The notes under the pieces: model-generated
Database searches by the model: none
What the model saw: the letters and a program-made list of their open reading frames with translations, nothing else
Told to the model about the DNA's origin: nothing
Translations under genes and position numbers: made by a program
Source: Plantibacter flavus
GTDB lineage: Bacteria; Actinomycetota; Actinomycetes; Actinomycetales; Microbacteriaceae
Assembly: GCF_002024505.1 (NCBI RefSeq)
Contig: NZ_CP019402.1
Coordinates: 2,852,001 to 2,916,000 of the forward strand
DNA length: 64,000 nucleotides
Direction of reading: 5' to 3'
Part shown: piece after piece, positions 36,553 through 44,656 of the stretch
Layout of the letters: every line of letters starts with the position of its first letter
How positions within the stretch are numbered: the first letter of the stretch is position 1

Positions 36553-37402
36553 CCTCCCCGATCAGACCGGTGATGGCCGCCGCAACGAGGCCGGGCTCGT
36601 ACACCACATGCTGGTAGAGCGGTCGCAACGTCGTCAGCCCGCGCGAGGCGGCTCTGAGGTCACGGGTGCGGTCTGAGACGGCGTGCGACCACCCCTCATG
36701 ATGGGCTCGACTGTCGACCTCGATCAACAACGACTCAGCCACCAGGAGATCACCGCGTCCACCCTCCGCCAGGCGGGGCTGCACCTCGTACGACAGACCG
36801 AGGCTGCGGACGATCAAGCGCAGGAGTGTCTCCGGACCTGACTCGGCGCGTCCATCGATCAACGCCATGAGCGCACGAAAGCGTCCGGGCACCAGGGCGA
36901 AGACTCGACGGAGGTCAGGTTCATCGACCAACCCGAGATGGACCGCGCTGTCGAGCGTCGCAAGTGCCATACGCGGCGCCTGGCACCGGATGGACTGGGC
37001 CAGTGCGTCGATGATCGACACGTCGCAGTCGAACGTGCCGCACGGCTGGTCAAGCGGTCTCCAGTGGAGGCTGAACTCCCGTCGATCGCTGGTAGCCAGC
37101 CGTCGGTCCTCCGCCCGCGGTCCGCGAAGTCGTGAGGCGCTGCGGTCCACATGCACATGGACCCGGGTGGCGTCGAACACGAACACACCACGGGCGGCCA
37201 GGGTGGACAGGCACGCTCGCCTCCCCCCGATGCGGACTGCGGCACGGATGTCATCGTGCACTCCGGGGAGCGCGTATCGATCGCGCCGCACGCGAACGAT
37301 CGTTCCGTCGCGCACCGCCTGGGTGATCGCACGCGGTCGCATCCCTTCCTCGAGAAGCGTCGAGCGGGCGAAGATCGTGTGACCAGAAGATGCGCTGTCC
37401 AT
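36503..37402 (-). CDS. AbiEi-like/DUF559 (Vsr-like nuclease fold) protein, cassette A
   Basis: A 299-residue protein with two parts. The N-terminal ~50 residues (TIFARSTLLEEGMRPRAITQAVRDGTIVRVRRDRYAL) resemble the winged helix of AbiEi-type antitoxins. Residues ~185-285 look like DUF559/Vsr-like PD-(D/E)XK nucleases: Glu in ESGPETLLRL, Asp in GRGDLLVAESLLIEVD with the E-x-D pair, then His and DRTRDLRAASRG. No AbiEii toxin or methylase gene is adjacent. Base and codon use is a little less GC-rich than the neighbours. It is flanked on both sides by its own inverted repeats. Function is unknown; a nuclease acting on those repeats is inference. Confidence 0.7.
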   Translation of the reverse strand: MDSASSGHTIFARSTLLEEGMRPRAITQAVRDGTIVRVRRDRYALPGVHDDIRAAVRIGGRRACLSTLAARGVFVFDATRVHVHVDRSASRLRGPRAEDRRLATSDRREFSLHWRPLDQPCGTFDCDVSIIDALAQSIRCQAPRMALATLDSAVHLGLVDEPDLRRVFALVPGRFRALMALIDGRAESGPETLLRLIVRSLGLSYEVQPRLAEGGRGDLLVAESLLIEVDSRAHHEGWSHAVSDRTRDLRAASRGLTTLRPLYQHVVYEPGLVAAAITGLIGEVRTTPAHRAGTSRAAR

Positions 37403-37524
37403 CCATCGATGGTTGGGGCACCGGTCGAGCGGGCGGTCACAAGCGATGGCTTCACCGTCGGTCGAGGACTGCCGGAACCCTGTGGAGGAGGGTCACGGCC
37501 GGGGCTTCACCGTCGCGCATGGTT

Positions 37525-37603
37525 CACAACTCCTGCTGGCCACTGGCCAACGCTCAGGATCGGCCACGGAGAGGCACCGCAGCAGCGACGAGCAGGAGTT
37601 GTG
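37525..37603. repeat. Inverted-repeat element 2 of cassette A (5' side)
   Basis: CACAACTCCTGCT (37525-37537) and AGCAGGAGTTGTG (37591-37603) are perfect 13-bp inverted arms with 53 nt between them. The right arm continues CGCAGAT, as does that of the next element. This and the next element fill most of the 450-base gap between the nuclease gene and the glpK terminator; I see no gene in that gap. Confidence 0.85.
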
Positions 37604-37612
37604 CGCAGATGG

Positions 37613-37639
37613 GACCCCCATCTCGACGAGATGGGGGTC
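37613..37639. repeat. Perfect 27-nt palindrome inside cassette A
   Basis: GACCCCCATCTCG, a single A, then CGAGATGGGGGTC: 13-bp arms with a one-base centre. It lies exactly between inverted-repeat elements 2 and 3. It could be a terminator, a cruciform or a protein site. Confidence 0.8.
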
Positions 37640-37665
37640 GGAGCGAGTCTTGCGGGAGCAGTTCG

Positions 37666-37768
37666 TCTGCGCAGAACTCCTGCGCCTGACAGGACCGGTC
37701 GGCGCGGGCAGGCGGAATGGCGCGGTTGTTCCCGTGCCGGTCCTCAAGCTGCAGGAGTTCTGCGCAGA
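37666..37768. repeat. Inverted-repeat element 3 of cassette A (outer 5' edge)
   Basis: TCTGCGCAGAACTCCTGC (37666-37683) and GCAGGAGTTCTGCGCAGA (37751-37768) are perfect 18-bp inverted arms with 67 nt between them. Inside, AGGACCGG and CCGGTCCT add a second stem. The arms share the core AACTCCTGC with elements 1 and 2 but the interiors differ, so the ends are what is conserved. Confidence 0.85.
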
Positions 37769-37803
37769 TTCACCCTTCAGGAGCCGAGCGAGGACGGACG
37801 ACA

Positions 37804-37839
37804 GAACGGCCCGCCCTCCGCGAGGAGGACGGGCCGTTC
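37804..37839 (-). terminator. Terminator after glpK
   Basis: GAACGGCCCG (37804-37813) pairs with CGGGCCGTTC (37830-37839), and CCTCC/GGAGG continue inside around a GCGA loop. It starts 14 nt after the glpK stop codon on the minus strand and marks the outer limit of cassette A. Confidence 0.75.
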
Positions 37840-37852
37840 CGGTCGGTCGGGA

Positions 37853-39367
37853 CTACTGCACGTCGTCGTCGACCCAGTCGAAGGTCTTCGTGACGGCCTT
37901 CTTCCAGTTGCGGTAGAGGCGGTCGCGCTCTGCGGAGTCCATGTTGGGCTCCCAGCGCTTGTCCTCCTGCCAGTTCTTCGCGAGGTCGTCGAGGTCGGAC
38001 CAGAAGCCGACGGCGAGACCGGCCGCGTAGGCCGCGCCGAGCGCCGTGGTCTCCGCGACGACCGGTCGGATGACCGGGACACCGAGGATGTCGGCCTGGA
38101 ACTGCATGAGCGTGTCGTTGGCGGTCATGCCGCCGTCGACCTTGAGCTCCGTCAGCGGGACACCGGAGTCGGCGTTGACGGCGTCGATGACCTCGGCCGT
38201 CTGGAACGCGGTCGACTCGAGGGCGGCCCGGGCGATGTGGCCCTTGTTGACGTACCGGGTGAGCCCGACGAGCGCACCGCGGGCGTCCGGACGCCAGTAC
38301 GGCGCGAACAGCCCGGAGAACGCCGGCACGAAGTACGCGCCACCGTTGTCCTCGACGGTCTTGGCGAGCGCCTCGACCTCGGGAGCGGAGGAGAACATGC
38401 CGAGGTTGTCGCGCAGCCACTGGACGAGCGAACCGGTCACGGCGATCGAACCCTCGAGCGCGTAGTGCGGCTTCGCGTCACCGAGCTTGTAGCCGAGCGT
38501 CGTCAGCAGACCGTTCTCGGAGTGGACGATCTCCTCACCGGTGTTGAAGATGATGAAGTTACCGGTGCCGTAGGTGTTCTTGGCCTCGCCCTGCTGGAAC
38601 GCGGCCTGACCGAAGGTCGCCGCCTGCTGGTCGCCGAGGATGCCGGCGATCGGCGTCTCGCGGAGGAGGCTGTCGTCGGACGCGTGGCCGTAGACCTCGG
38701 AGGAGCTCTTGATCTCCGGGAGCATCGACTTCGGGACACCGAACGCCTTGAGGATCTCGTCGTCCCACTGCAGGGTCTCGAGGTCCATGAAGAGCGTGCG
38801 CGAGGCGTTGGTGACGTCCGTGACGTGCACGCCGCCGTTGACACCACCGGTGAGGTTCCAGATGACCCAGCTGTCGGTCGTGCCGAACAGGAGGTCGCCC
38901 GCCTCGGCCTTCTCGCGAGCACCCTCGACGTTCTCGAGGATCCAGACGATCTTGGTGCCGGAGAAGTAGGTCGCCAGCGGCAGGCCGACGGTCTTCTTGA
39001 AGCGCTCGACGCCACCGTCCGCAGCGAGGCGGTTCACGATGTCCTGCGTGCGCGTGTCCTGCCAGACGATCGCGTTGTAGACGGGCTGACCGGTGGTCTT
39101 GTCCCAGACGACGGCGGTCTCGCGCTGGTTCGTGATGCCGATGGCCGCGATGGCGTGCCTGGTGATGTTGGCCTTGCTGAGCGCCTGGCCGATGACCTCG
39201 CGGGTGTTGTTCCAGATCTGGTTCGGGTTGTGCTCGACCCAGCCGGCCTTCGGGAAGATCTGCTCGTGCTCGAGCTGGCCCGTCGAGACGATCGATCCGC
39301 TCTTGTCGAAGACGATGGCCCGGGAACTCGTCGTCCCCTGGTCGATTGCGATGACGTAGTCCGCCAT
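37853..39367 (-). CDS. glpK: Glycerol kinase
   Basis: A 504-residue FGGY kinase. The start is [21 protein letters not shown]. Substrate and ATP blocks are [43 protein letters not shown] and the FGGY signature [20 protein letters not shown] (partial). It phosphorylates glycerol to glycerol-3-phosphate, which GlpD oxidises. GAAGGAGT precedes the ATG at 39367, which fixes the start. It is downstream of the glycerol facilitator gene, with two hairpins between. Confidence 0.95.
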   Translation of the reverse strand: MADYVIAIDQGTTSSRAIVFDKSGSIVSTGQLEHEQIFPKAGWVEHNPNQIWNNTREVIGQALSKANITRHAIAAIGITNQRETAVVWDKTTGQPVYNAIVWQDTRTQDIVNRLAADGGVERFKKTVGLPLATYFSGTKIVWILENVEGAREKAEAGDLLFGTTDSWVIWNLTGGVNGGVHVTDVTNASRTLFMDLETLQWDDEILKAFGVPKSMLPEIKSSSEVYGHASDDSLLRETPIAGILGDQQAATFGQAAFQQGEAKNTYGTGNFIIFNTGEEIVHSENGLLTTLGYKLGDAKPHYALEGSIAVTGSLVQWLRDNLGMFSSAPEVEALAKTVEDNGGAYFVPAFSGLFAPYWRPDARGALVGLTRYVNKGHIARAALESTAFQTAEVIDAVNADSGVPLTELKVDGGMTANDTLMQFQADILGVPVIRPVVAETTALGAAYAAGLAVGFWSDLDDLAKNWQEDKRWEPNMDSAERDRLYRNWKKAVTKTFDWVDDDVQ

Positions 39368-39401
39368 TGGATACTCCTTCGTTGCGTGCGTTGCGAGGTG
39401 A

Positions 39402-39459
39402 GGCACCGGAACCGGTGCCCCGGGGTGCCGCGGCGGTGATCGTGTCCGGTCACCGCCGC
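39402..39459 (-). terminator. Two hairpins between glpF and glpK
   Basis: GGCACCGG-AA-CCGGTGCC (39402-39419) and GCGGCGGTGA (39430-39439) with TCACCGCCGC (39450-39459) are perfect 8-bp and 10-bp stems in the 101-nt gap between glpF and glpK. They may reduce read-through from the glpF promoter, so that the channel and the kinase are made in different amounts. Confidence 0.6.
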
Positions 39460-39468
39460 AGCGTCAGG

Positions 39469-40221
39469 TCAGACGGCCGGGAGCAGCACCATCGAGGCGA
39501 GGGCCGCGAGGACACCACCGAGCAGAGGACCGACGACCGGCACCCAGGCGTAGGACCAGTCGCTCTTGCCCTTGCCCTTGATGGGGAGGAGGGCGTGGGC
39601 GATGCGCGGACCGAGGTCACGTGCCGGGTTGATCGCGTAGCCGGTCGGGCCACCGAGGGAGGCTCCGATACCGACGACGAGCAGGGCGACGGGCAGGGCG
39701 CCCAGGGCTGCGAGTCCTCCGGGCACGCCCTCGATGACCACCGCGTCGGGGCCGGTCTTGCCGAAGGACATCACGACGAAGACGAGGACGAAGGTCGCGA
39801 TGACCTCGGTGACGAGGTTCCAGCCGTAGCTGCGGATCTCCGGACCGGTCGAGAAGACACCGAGCTTCTTGCCCGGGTCCTCCTCCTGGTCGAAGTGCTG
39901 CTTGAAGGCGAAGTACGTCAGCACGGCACCGATGAAGGCACCGACCATCTGCGCCGCCCAGTAGACGAGCGCCGTACCGAAGTCGATCGACCCCGTGGTG
40001 AGGAAGCCGATCGTGACGGCGGGGTTCAGGTGTCCGCCGGAGGCGTAGGACACCGTGACGCCGGCGAAGACCGCGAGGCCCCAACCGAAGTTGATGAGCA
40101 GCCAGCCGCCACCGAGGCCCTTGGATTTCGTGAGGATCGCCGTGGCGACCACACCGGTACCGAGCAGGACGAGCATCGCCGTCCCCACGGTCTCGGAGAG
40201 GAAGATGGTTCCGAGGTTCAT
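39469..40221 (-). CDS. glpF: Glycerol uptake facilitator (aquaglyceroporin)
   Basis: A 250-residue MIP-family channel with six membrane segments and both half-helix motifs: HLNPAVTIG and INPARDLGPR. The Asp after the second NPA (NPARD) is typical of glycerol-conducting members. It lets glycerol enter for phosphorylation by GlpK. The ATG at 40221 is preceded by AAAGGTCAATGA. Confidence 0.93.
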   Translation of the reverse strand: MNLGTIFLSETVGTAMLVLLGTGVVATAILTKSKGLGGGWLLINFGWGLAVFAGVTVSYASGGHLNPAVTIGFLTTGSIDFGTALVYWAAQMVGAFIGAVLTYFAFKQHFDQEEDPGKKLGVFSTGPEIRSYGWNLVTEVIATFVLVFVVMSFGKTGPDAVVIEGVPGGLAALGALPVALLVVGIGASLGGPTGYAINPARDLGPRIAHALLPIKGKGKSDWSYAWVPVVGPLLGGVLAALASMVLLPAV

Positions 40222-40314
40222 GTCTTCATTGACCTTTCATAGGTGTGGCCGTGTGGGGGCCGACGCCGAGGCGCGAGCCCCCGCTGGGCGAGGTTGCACT
40301 GACCAGTTGCTTGT

Positions 40315-40369
40315 AAGGTAGCCAGCTCCTGTTGCACAGGACAAGGGCCTTGCCTGCACATTCGTGCAT
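40315..40369 (-). promoter_or_regulatory. glpF promoter and candidate SorC-regulator operator
   Basis: On the minus strand TTGTCC (40340-40345), a 19-nt spacer and TACCTT (40315-40320) form a promoter. The dyad TGCACATTCGTGCA (40356-40369) lies 10 nt upstream of the -35 and touches the glpD stop codon. A further TGCACA (40334-40339) is in the spacer. The dyad matches a site before the divergent regulator gene (42216-42229) at 11 of 14 positions, so both are probably bound by that regulator. Confidence 0.5.
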
Positions 40370-42105
40370 TATGAGAACGCCGGGGCCTCCTTGGCGGCGT
40401 CCACCCGGAGGTCGACCTGGTGGGCGTCGCGCAGGCGGTCGAGCGCTGCGGAGATCTGCGCGGTCCGTTCGGCGTCGTCCCACCCGAGGACACCGCCGAC
40501 GACGCGGGCGATCTCGTCGACGAGGCCGGCGGTCAGCGATCCGGTGAACGCGAGGCTCGTGCGGCGGTGCAGCACGTCGGAGAGGTGCACGACCTGCTCC
40601 TGCTCGACGAGGTACTCCAGCTCCTGCACGCTGTAGTCGGCAGCGCCCTGCAAGCGGTCATCGCCGTGCTCGGACAGGTGCTCGAGGAGTGCGGCGGCCT
40701 TCGTGCCGTACCGGCCCAGCAGCTGCTCGGCGCGCTTGGCGCCGGTGCCGTCCTCGTGCGCGGCGACCCAGGTGCGCGTCGCGGCGTCGGTGCGCGGGAA
40801 GCCTGCGCCGCCACCGATCGCGAGTCCGAGGGTCTCCACGGGGCGCGGGGCTCCGATGGTGTTGAGCACGTCCGTGCTGAGGTGCTCGGCGAGGGCCCGG
40901 AAGGTGGTCCACTTGCCACCGACGAGGCTGAACACGGTGGTGGACGGACGTGCAGCGGCGGCCCGGCGCTCGATCCGGTAGTCGCGCGACACGAAGCCGG
41001 GGGCCTCGTCGTCGTGCTTCGGCAGCGGGCGGATGCCGGAGAACCGGTAGACGATCTGCTCACGCGAGGTCGCGATGGTCGGGAAGACGTGCTTCACGAG
41101 GTCGAAGAAGTAGTCGACCTCCTCCTCGGTGCAGACGCTCGGGGTGCTCGGGTCGGCGTCGATGTCGGTCGTGCCGACCATGACCTTGCCCTTGAGCGGG
41201 TAGATGAGGACGATGCGGCCGTCCTCGTGCTCGAAGAAGATCTCGCGTCCCTTGGTGGCCGCGTAGAGCTCCGGGTTGTCGAGGACGATGTGCGAGCCCT
41301 TCGTGCCGCCCATGTAGGTCGTCGGCTCGCCGAGGCCGGCGTTCGTGAGGTCGGTCCAGGGGCCGGAGGTGTTGACCACGACGTCGCTGGTCACGGTGAA
41401 GGTCTGGCCGGTGGCCGTGTCGCGGAGCTCGACGCCGTCGGCACCCATGCCGACCGCCTCGACGTAGTTGACGGCGCGGGCGTGCGGGCCAGCGGCGAGG
41501 CCGTCCATGAGGACGTCGAGCGCGAGGCGCTCCGGGTCGTGCATGGAGGCGTCGTAGTAGGTCGCCGTGTACTTGAGGCCCGGGTTCATCTTCGGCAGGT
41601 CGGCGAGGGACTTCTTGCGGCCGTGGAAGCGGTGACGCGGCACGCTGCCACCGTCACGGGAGAAGGAGTCGTACGCGGTGAGGCCGACCTTGATGAGCAG
41701 CGCGCCACGCTCCTGCGGCTTGCCCTGCTTGTGGGTGAGGAAGCGCAGCGGTGCGGAGAGGATGCCGGAGAAGGTCGAGAAGATCGGGACCGTGGTCTCG
41801 AGCGGCTTCACGTAGTGCGGGGCGATCTTGATGAGCCCGTTGCGCTCCTGCACCGACTCCTGGACGAGGCGGAACTCACCGTTCTCGAGGTACCGGATGC
41901 CGCCGTGGATCATGTGGCTCGACGCGGCGGAGGCGCCGGAGGCCCAGTCGTTGCGTTCCACGAGCGTGACGTCGACGCCCTGGAGCGCCAGGTCGCGGAA
42001 GGTCGCGATGCCGTTGATGCCGCCGCCGATGATGAGCACCGACGCCTGCGGGCGGTCGATGACGGACTGGACGGTGGAACGGGGAGCTGACGACTTGAGG
42101 GACAT
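40369..42105 (-). CDS. glpD: Glycerol-3-phosphate dehydrogenase (aerobic, FAD)
   Basis: A 578-residue flavoprotein with FAD motif VLIIGGGINGIATFRDLALQG, the DWASGASAASSHMIHGGIRYLE block, LIYPLKGKVMVGTTDID and the C-terminal DAO_C domain. It oxidises glycerol-3-phosphate to dihydroxyacetone phosphate and reduces quinone at the membrane. The ATG at 42105 has GAGG 8 nt upstream; longer in-frame extensions upstream carry no family sequence. It lies upstream of glpF and is divergent from the SorC-type regulator. Confidence 0.94.
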   Translation of the reverse strand: MSLKSSAPRSTVQSVIDRPQASVLIIGGGINGIATFRDLALQGVDVTLVERNDWASGASAASSHMIHGGIRYLENGEFRLVQESVQERNGLIKIAPHYVKPLETTVPIFSTFSGILSAPLRFLTHKQGKPQERGALLIKVGLTAYDSFSRDGGSVPRHRFHGRKKSLADLPKMNPGLKYTATYYDASMHDPERLALDVLMDGLAAGPHARAVNYVEAVGMGADGVELRDTATGQTFTVTSDVVVNTSGPWTDLTNAGLGEPTTYMGGTKGSHIVLDNPELYAATKGREIFFEHEDGRIVLIYPLKGKVMVGTTDIDADPSTPSVCTEEEVDYFFDLVKHVFPTIATSREQIVYRFSGIRPLPKHDDEAPGFVSRDYRIERRAAAARPSTTVFSLVGGKWTTFRALAEHLSTDVLNTIGAPRPVETLGLAIGGGAGFPRTDAATRTWVAAHEDGTGAKRAEQLLGRYGTKAAALLEHLSEHGDDRLQGAADYSVQELEYLVEQEQVVHLSDVLHRRTSLAFTGSLTAGLVDEIARVVGGVLGWDDAERTAQISAALDRLRDAHQVDLRVDAAKEAPAFS

Positions 42106-42202
42106 GAGATGCCTCGCTTCTTCGCGGTTGGAACGCGACGCTGCCGGGATTGCGCGCCGCTGAATGATGTGACTGAATACATCGTGACACCCGCTGCAAC
42201 TC

Positions 42203-42229
42203 TGAACAGCCCTAGTGAACAAACGTGCA
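42203..42229. promoter_or_regulatory. Candidate operator in the glpD/regulator divergent region
   Basis: TGAACAAACGTGCA (42216-42229) matches the dyad before glpF (TGCACATTCGTGCA), and a second TGAACA is at 42203-42208. The first site ends against the AAGGAG Shine-Dalgarno sequence of the regulator gene, so binding would also block the regulator's own expression. Confidence 0.5.
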
Positions 42230-42239
42230 AGGAGACCCG

Positions 42240-43226
42240 ATGTCGCTCGCAGACGCGCTCAGTCAGCCGGACCGGACGGCCGAGGCGCTCCGTGCCGCAC
42301 AGCTGTATTACGTGCAGGACCTCACCATGGAGGCCATCGCCCAGGAGCTCCACACCTCCCGGTCGTCGGTGTCCCGCCTGCTCGGATATGCGCGGGAAAG
42401 CGGGCTCGTCGACATCCAGGTGCGCTCCCCGCACGACATGCCGTCGCGGCTCGAAGCGGAGTTCCGCGACCGGTTCGGCGTGACCGCCCACATCGTCCCG
42501 GTCCCCGACCACACGAGCGACATCGACCGCCTGGAGCGGGTCGCCCTCTCGGCTGCACGTTTTCTCGGCTCCGTGTTCGACTCGAACATGACGCTCGGCC
42601 TGGCCTGGGGCTCGACCGTGAGTGCGGTGGCGAGGCACCTCACCCCCAAGCGGACCCACAACTCGCAGATCGTCCAGCTGAACGGTGCGGCCAACACGCG
42701 CACCTCGGGCATCCTCTACGCGAGTGAGATCCTGCATCGGTACGCGGACGCCTACGGGGCCTACGCGCAGCAGTTCGCGGTTCCGGCCTTCTTCGACGAC
42801 CCGTCGACCAAGCTCGCCCTGTGGCGGGAGCGCAGCATCCGACGCGTGCTCGAGATCCAACGGCGCATGGACGTCGCGCTGTTCGGTCTCGGTTCGCAGC
42901 TCTCGGGCGTACCCAGCCACGTGTACGTCGGCGGCTACCTCGACGACAGCGACTTCGAGGCGCTCGCGAGCGCCGGGGCGGTCGGGGACGTCGCGACCGT
43001 CTTCTTCCGCGCCGACGGTTCGTGGCGGGACATCCCCTTCAACAACCGCGCATCCGGACCCGACCTCGACGTGCTGCGCGGGGTCTCCCGTCGGATCTGC
43101 GTGGTCGCCGGTGCCGCCAAGGTGCCGCCGCTCCTCGGGGCGTTGGCGGGAGGGCTCATCTCCGACCTCGTGGTCGACGAGGGAACCGCCCGCGCGGCGA
43201 TCGATCAGCATGACGCCCAGCGCTGA
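42240..43226 (+). CDS. SorC-family (sugar-binding) transcriptional regulator of glycerol genes
   Basis: A 328-residue regulator. The N-terminal HTH (AAQLYYVQDLTMEAIAQELH, then SRSSVSRLLGYARESGLVDI) is followed by the SorC sugar-phosphate domain (LGLAWGSTVSAVARHL, SQIVQLNGA, VALFGLGSQ, GLISDLVVDE). SorC proteins are tetramers that respond to phosphosugars. Position next to glpD and shared operator-like sites suggest control of glpD and glpF by a glycerol metabolite. The ATG at 42240 has AAGGAG 7 nt upstream, which selects it over an in-frame ATG at 42225. Confidence 0.87.
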   Translation: MSLADALSQPDRTAEALRAAQLYYVQDLTMEAIAQELHTSRSSVSRLLGYARESGLVDIQVRSPHDMPSRLEAEFRDRFGVTAHIVPVPDHTSDIDRLERVALSAARFLGSVFDSNMTLGLAWGSTVSAVARHLTPKRTHNSQIVQLNGAANTRTSGILYASEILHRYADAYGAYAQQFAVPAFFDDPSTKLALWRERSIRRVLEIQRRMDVALFGLGSQLSGVPSHVYVGGYLDDSDFEALASAGAVGDVATVFFRADGSWRDIPFNNRASGPDLDVLRGVSRRICVVAGAAKVPPLLGALAGGLISDLVVDEGTARAAIDQHDAQR

Positions 43227-43299
43227 CCCCGGCCGCTTCAGGCGCTGCAACCGGGCGTCATCCGAACCGGGAATAGGGCACCCACTCAGCCCGTTGACC

Positions 43300-43476
43300 T
43301 AGAATCGACAACACGTAACGTGCTCCGGGGTCGGTGAGAGTCCGAACCGGCGGTGATAGTCCGCGACCCGTGTCTCGCGCAAGCGAGGCCCGGTTGACCT
43401 GGTGGAACTCCAGGACCGACGGTTATGAACGCGTCTGCTCGCAGACGGCGTTCGAGTCCGGATGGAAGGAAGCACG
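43300..43476 (+). ncRNA. FMN riboswitch (RFN element) with its -10 element
   Basis: TAGAAT at 43300-43305 is the -10. The aptamer runs 43319-43476: P1 pairs CGTGCT with AGCACG, and the conserved RFN blocks are all present (CTCCGGGGTCGGTGAGAGTC, GAACCGGCGGTGATAGTCCG, CGGTTGACCTGGTGGAACTC, then CAGGACCGACGGTTATG and GTCCGGATGGAAGGAAG). It binds FMN and turns the riboflavin operon down. About 80 nt separate it from ribD, room for an expression platform that hides the ribD start region. With the 3' end of this segment it accounts for the 332-base gap before ribD. Confidence 0.95.
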
Positions 43477-43558
43477 GGCGTCGGCCGATGGTCGACGCCG
43501 GCGAGCACCTGCCCGCGACCCCGGAACTCGTGTCAGTACCGACCGAGATGACGGACAG

Positions 43559-44635
43559 ATGAGCGCAGGAACCGAGGCACCGCAGGCGAGTGTCCGCGAG
43601 GAGCAGGCCATGCTGCGCGCGCTCGAACTCGCCGCCAACGGCCCCGCCCGCGGCGTCAACCCCCGCGTCGGCTGCGTCATCCTCGACGACGACGGCACCG
43701 TGCTCGCCGAGGGCTGGCACCGCGGAGCCGGCACCCCGCACGCGGAGGTCGACGCCCTGTCCCACCTCGCGCCCGGGGCGGCCCGTGGCGCGACCGCCGT
43801 CGTCACCCTGGAACCGTGCAACCACACGGGCCGGACCGGTCCGTGTGCCGTCGCCCTCCTCGAGGCCGGCGTCGAGCGCGTCGTGTTCGCCGTGGACGAC
43901 CCCGGCCACCACTCCGGGGGTGGAGCGGAACGGCTCCGCGACGGCGGCGTGACCGTCATCGGCGGCGTGCTCGCCGGACCGGCGGAGGACCTCCTCGGTG
44001 ACTGGCTCACCACCGCCCGCCTCGGGCGTCCGCTCGTCACCGTGAAGTGGGCCTCGAGTCTCGACGGGCGGATCGCCGCGAGCGACGGCACGAGCCGCTG
44101 GATCACCGGCGATGCCGCACGCGACGACGTCCACCGTCGGCGGGCCGCCCACGACGCGATCCTCGTCGGCACGGGGACGGTCCTCGCCGACGACCCGAGC
44201 CTCACCGCTCGCGACGACCGCGGCGACCTCCTGCCCGAGCAGCCCCTGCCCGTCGTCATGGGCGATCGCCCGATCCCCCGGGACGCCGCCGTCCACCGCC
44301 ACCCCCGGCCGGTCGTCCTCCACCACGGGCATGATCCGGCCGCGCTGCTCGCCGAGCTCCGCGCCGCGGGCGTCCGGAGCGTGTTCATCGAGGGCGGCCC
44401 GACCATCGCCACGGCGTTCCTCCGCGCAGGACTCGCCGACACGGTCCTCACCTATCTCGCCCCCGTGCTCCTCGGCGGCCCTCGCCTCGCGATCGGCGAC
44501 CTCGGTGTCGACACCATCGGCGAAGCGATCCGACTCACCACCGTCGGCGTCGAACCACTCGGCGACGACCTCCTCGTCATCACGACACCCGACCGCAGCG
44601 CCTCCGCCTCGGCCGCCCACCACCTCACCGCCTGA
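43559..44635 (+). CDS. ribD: Bifunctional diaminohydroxyphosphoribosylaminopyrimidine deaminase/reductase
   Basis: A 358-residue fusion. The deaminase (~1-150) has zinc motifs HAEVDAL and PCNHTGRTGPC. The reductase (~155-345) has VKWASSLDGRIA, SRWITGDAARDDVHRRRA, IEGGPTIATAF and LAPVLLGG. It catalyses the second and third steps of riboflavin synthesis. The ATG at 43559 is the first that keeps the family start (EEQAMLRALELAANG); an ATG at 43548 is out of frame and closes at once. It is first in ribD-ribE-ribBA-ribH under the FMN riboswitch. Confidence 0.93.
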   Translation: MSAGTEAPQASVREEQAMLRALELAANGPARGVNPRVGCVILDDDGTVLAEGWHRGAGTPHAEVDALSHLAPGAARGATAVVTLEPCNHTGRTGPCAVALLEAGVERVVFAVDDPGHHSGGGAERLRDGGVTVIGGVLAGPAEDLLGDWLTTARLGRPLVTVKWASSLDGRIAASDGTSRWITGDAARDDVHRRRAAHDAILVGTGTVLADDPSLTARDDRGDLLPEQPLPVVMGDRPIPRDAAVHRHPRPVVLHHGHDPAALLAELRAAGVRSVFIEGGPTIATAFLRAGLADTVLTYLAPVLLGGPRLAIGDLGVDTIGEAIRLTTVGVEPLGDDLLVITTPDRSASASAAHHLTA

Positions 44636-44656
44636 CCCCCAGAGAACGGACCACCC

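Noticed and set aside
36503..37402. AbiE toxin-antitoxin system
   Set aside because: The N-terminus resembles AbiEi, but there is no nucleotidyltransferase toxin (AbiEii) gene next to it, and the C-terminal part looks like a nuclease.
37525..37768. Could the repeats beside the nuclease gene be a CRISPR array?
   Set aside because: Copies are inverted rather than direct, spacing is irregular, and there are no cas genes.
43548..43561. Earlier ATG before ribD
   Set aside because: It is out of frame and reaches a stop after three further codons, overlapping the true ATG at 43559.
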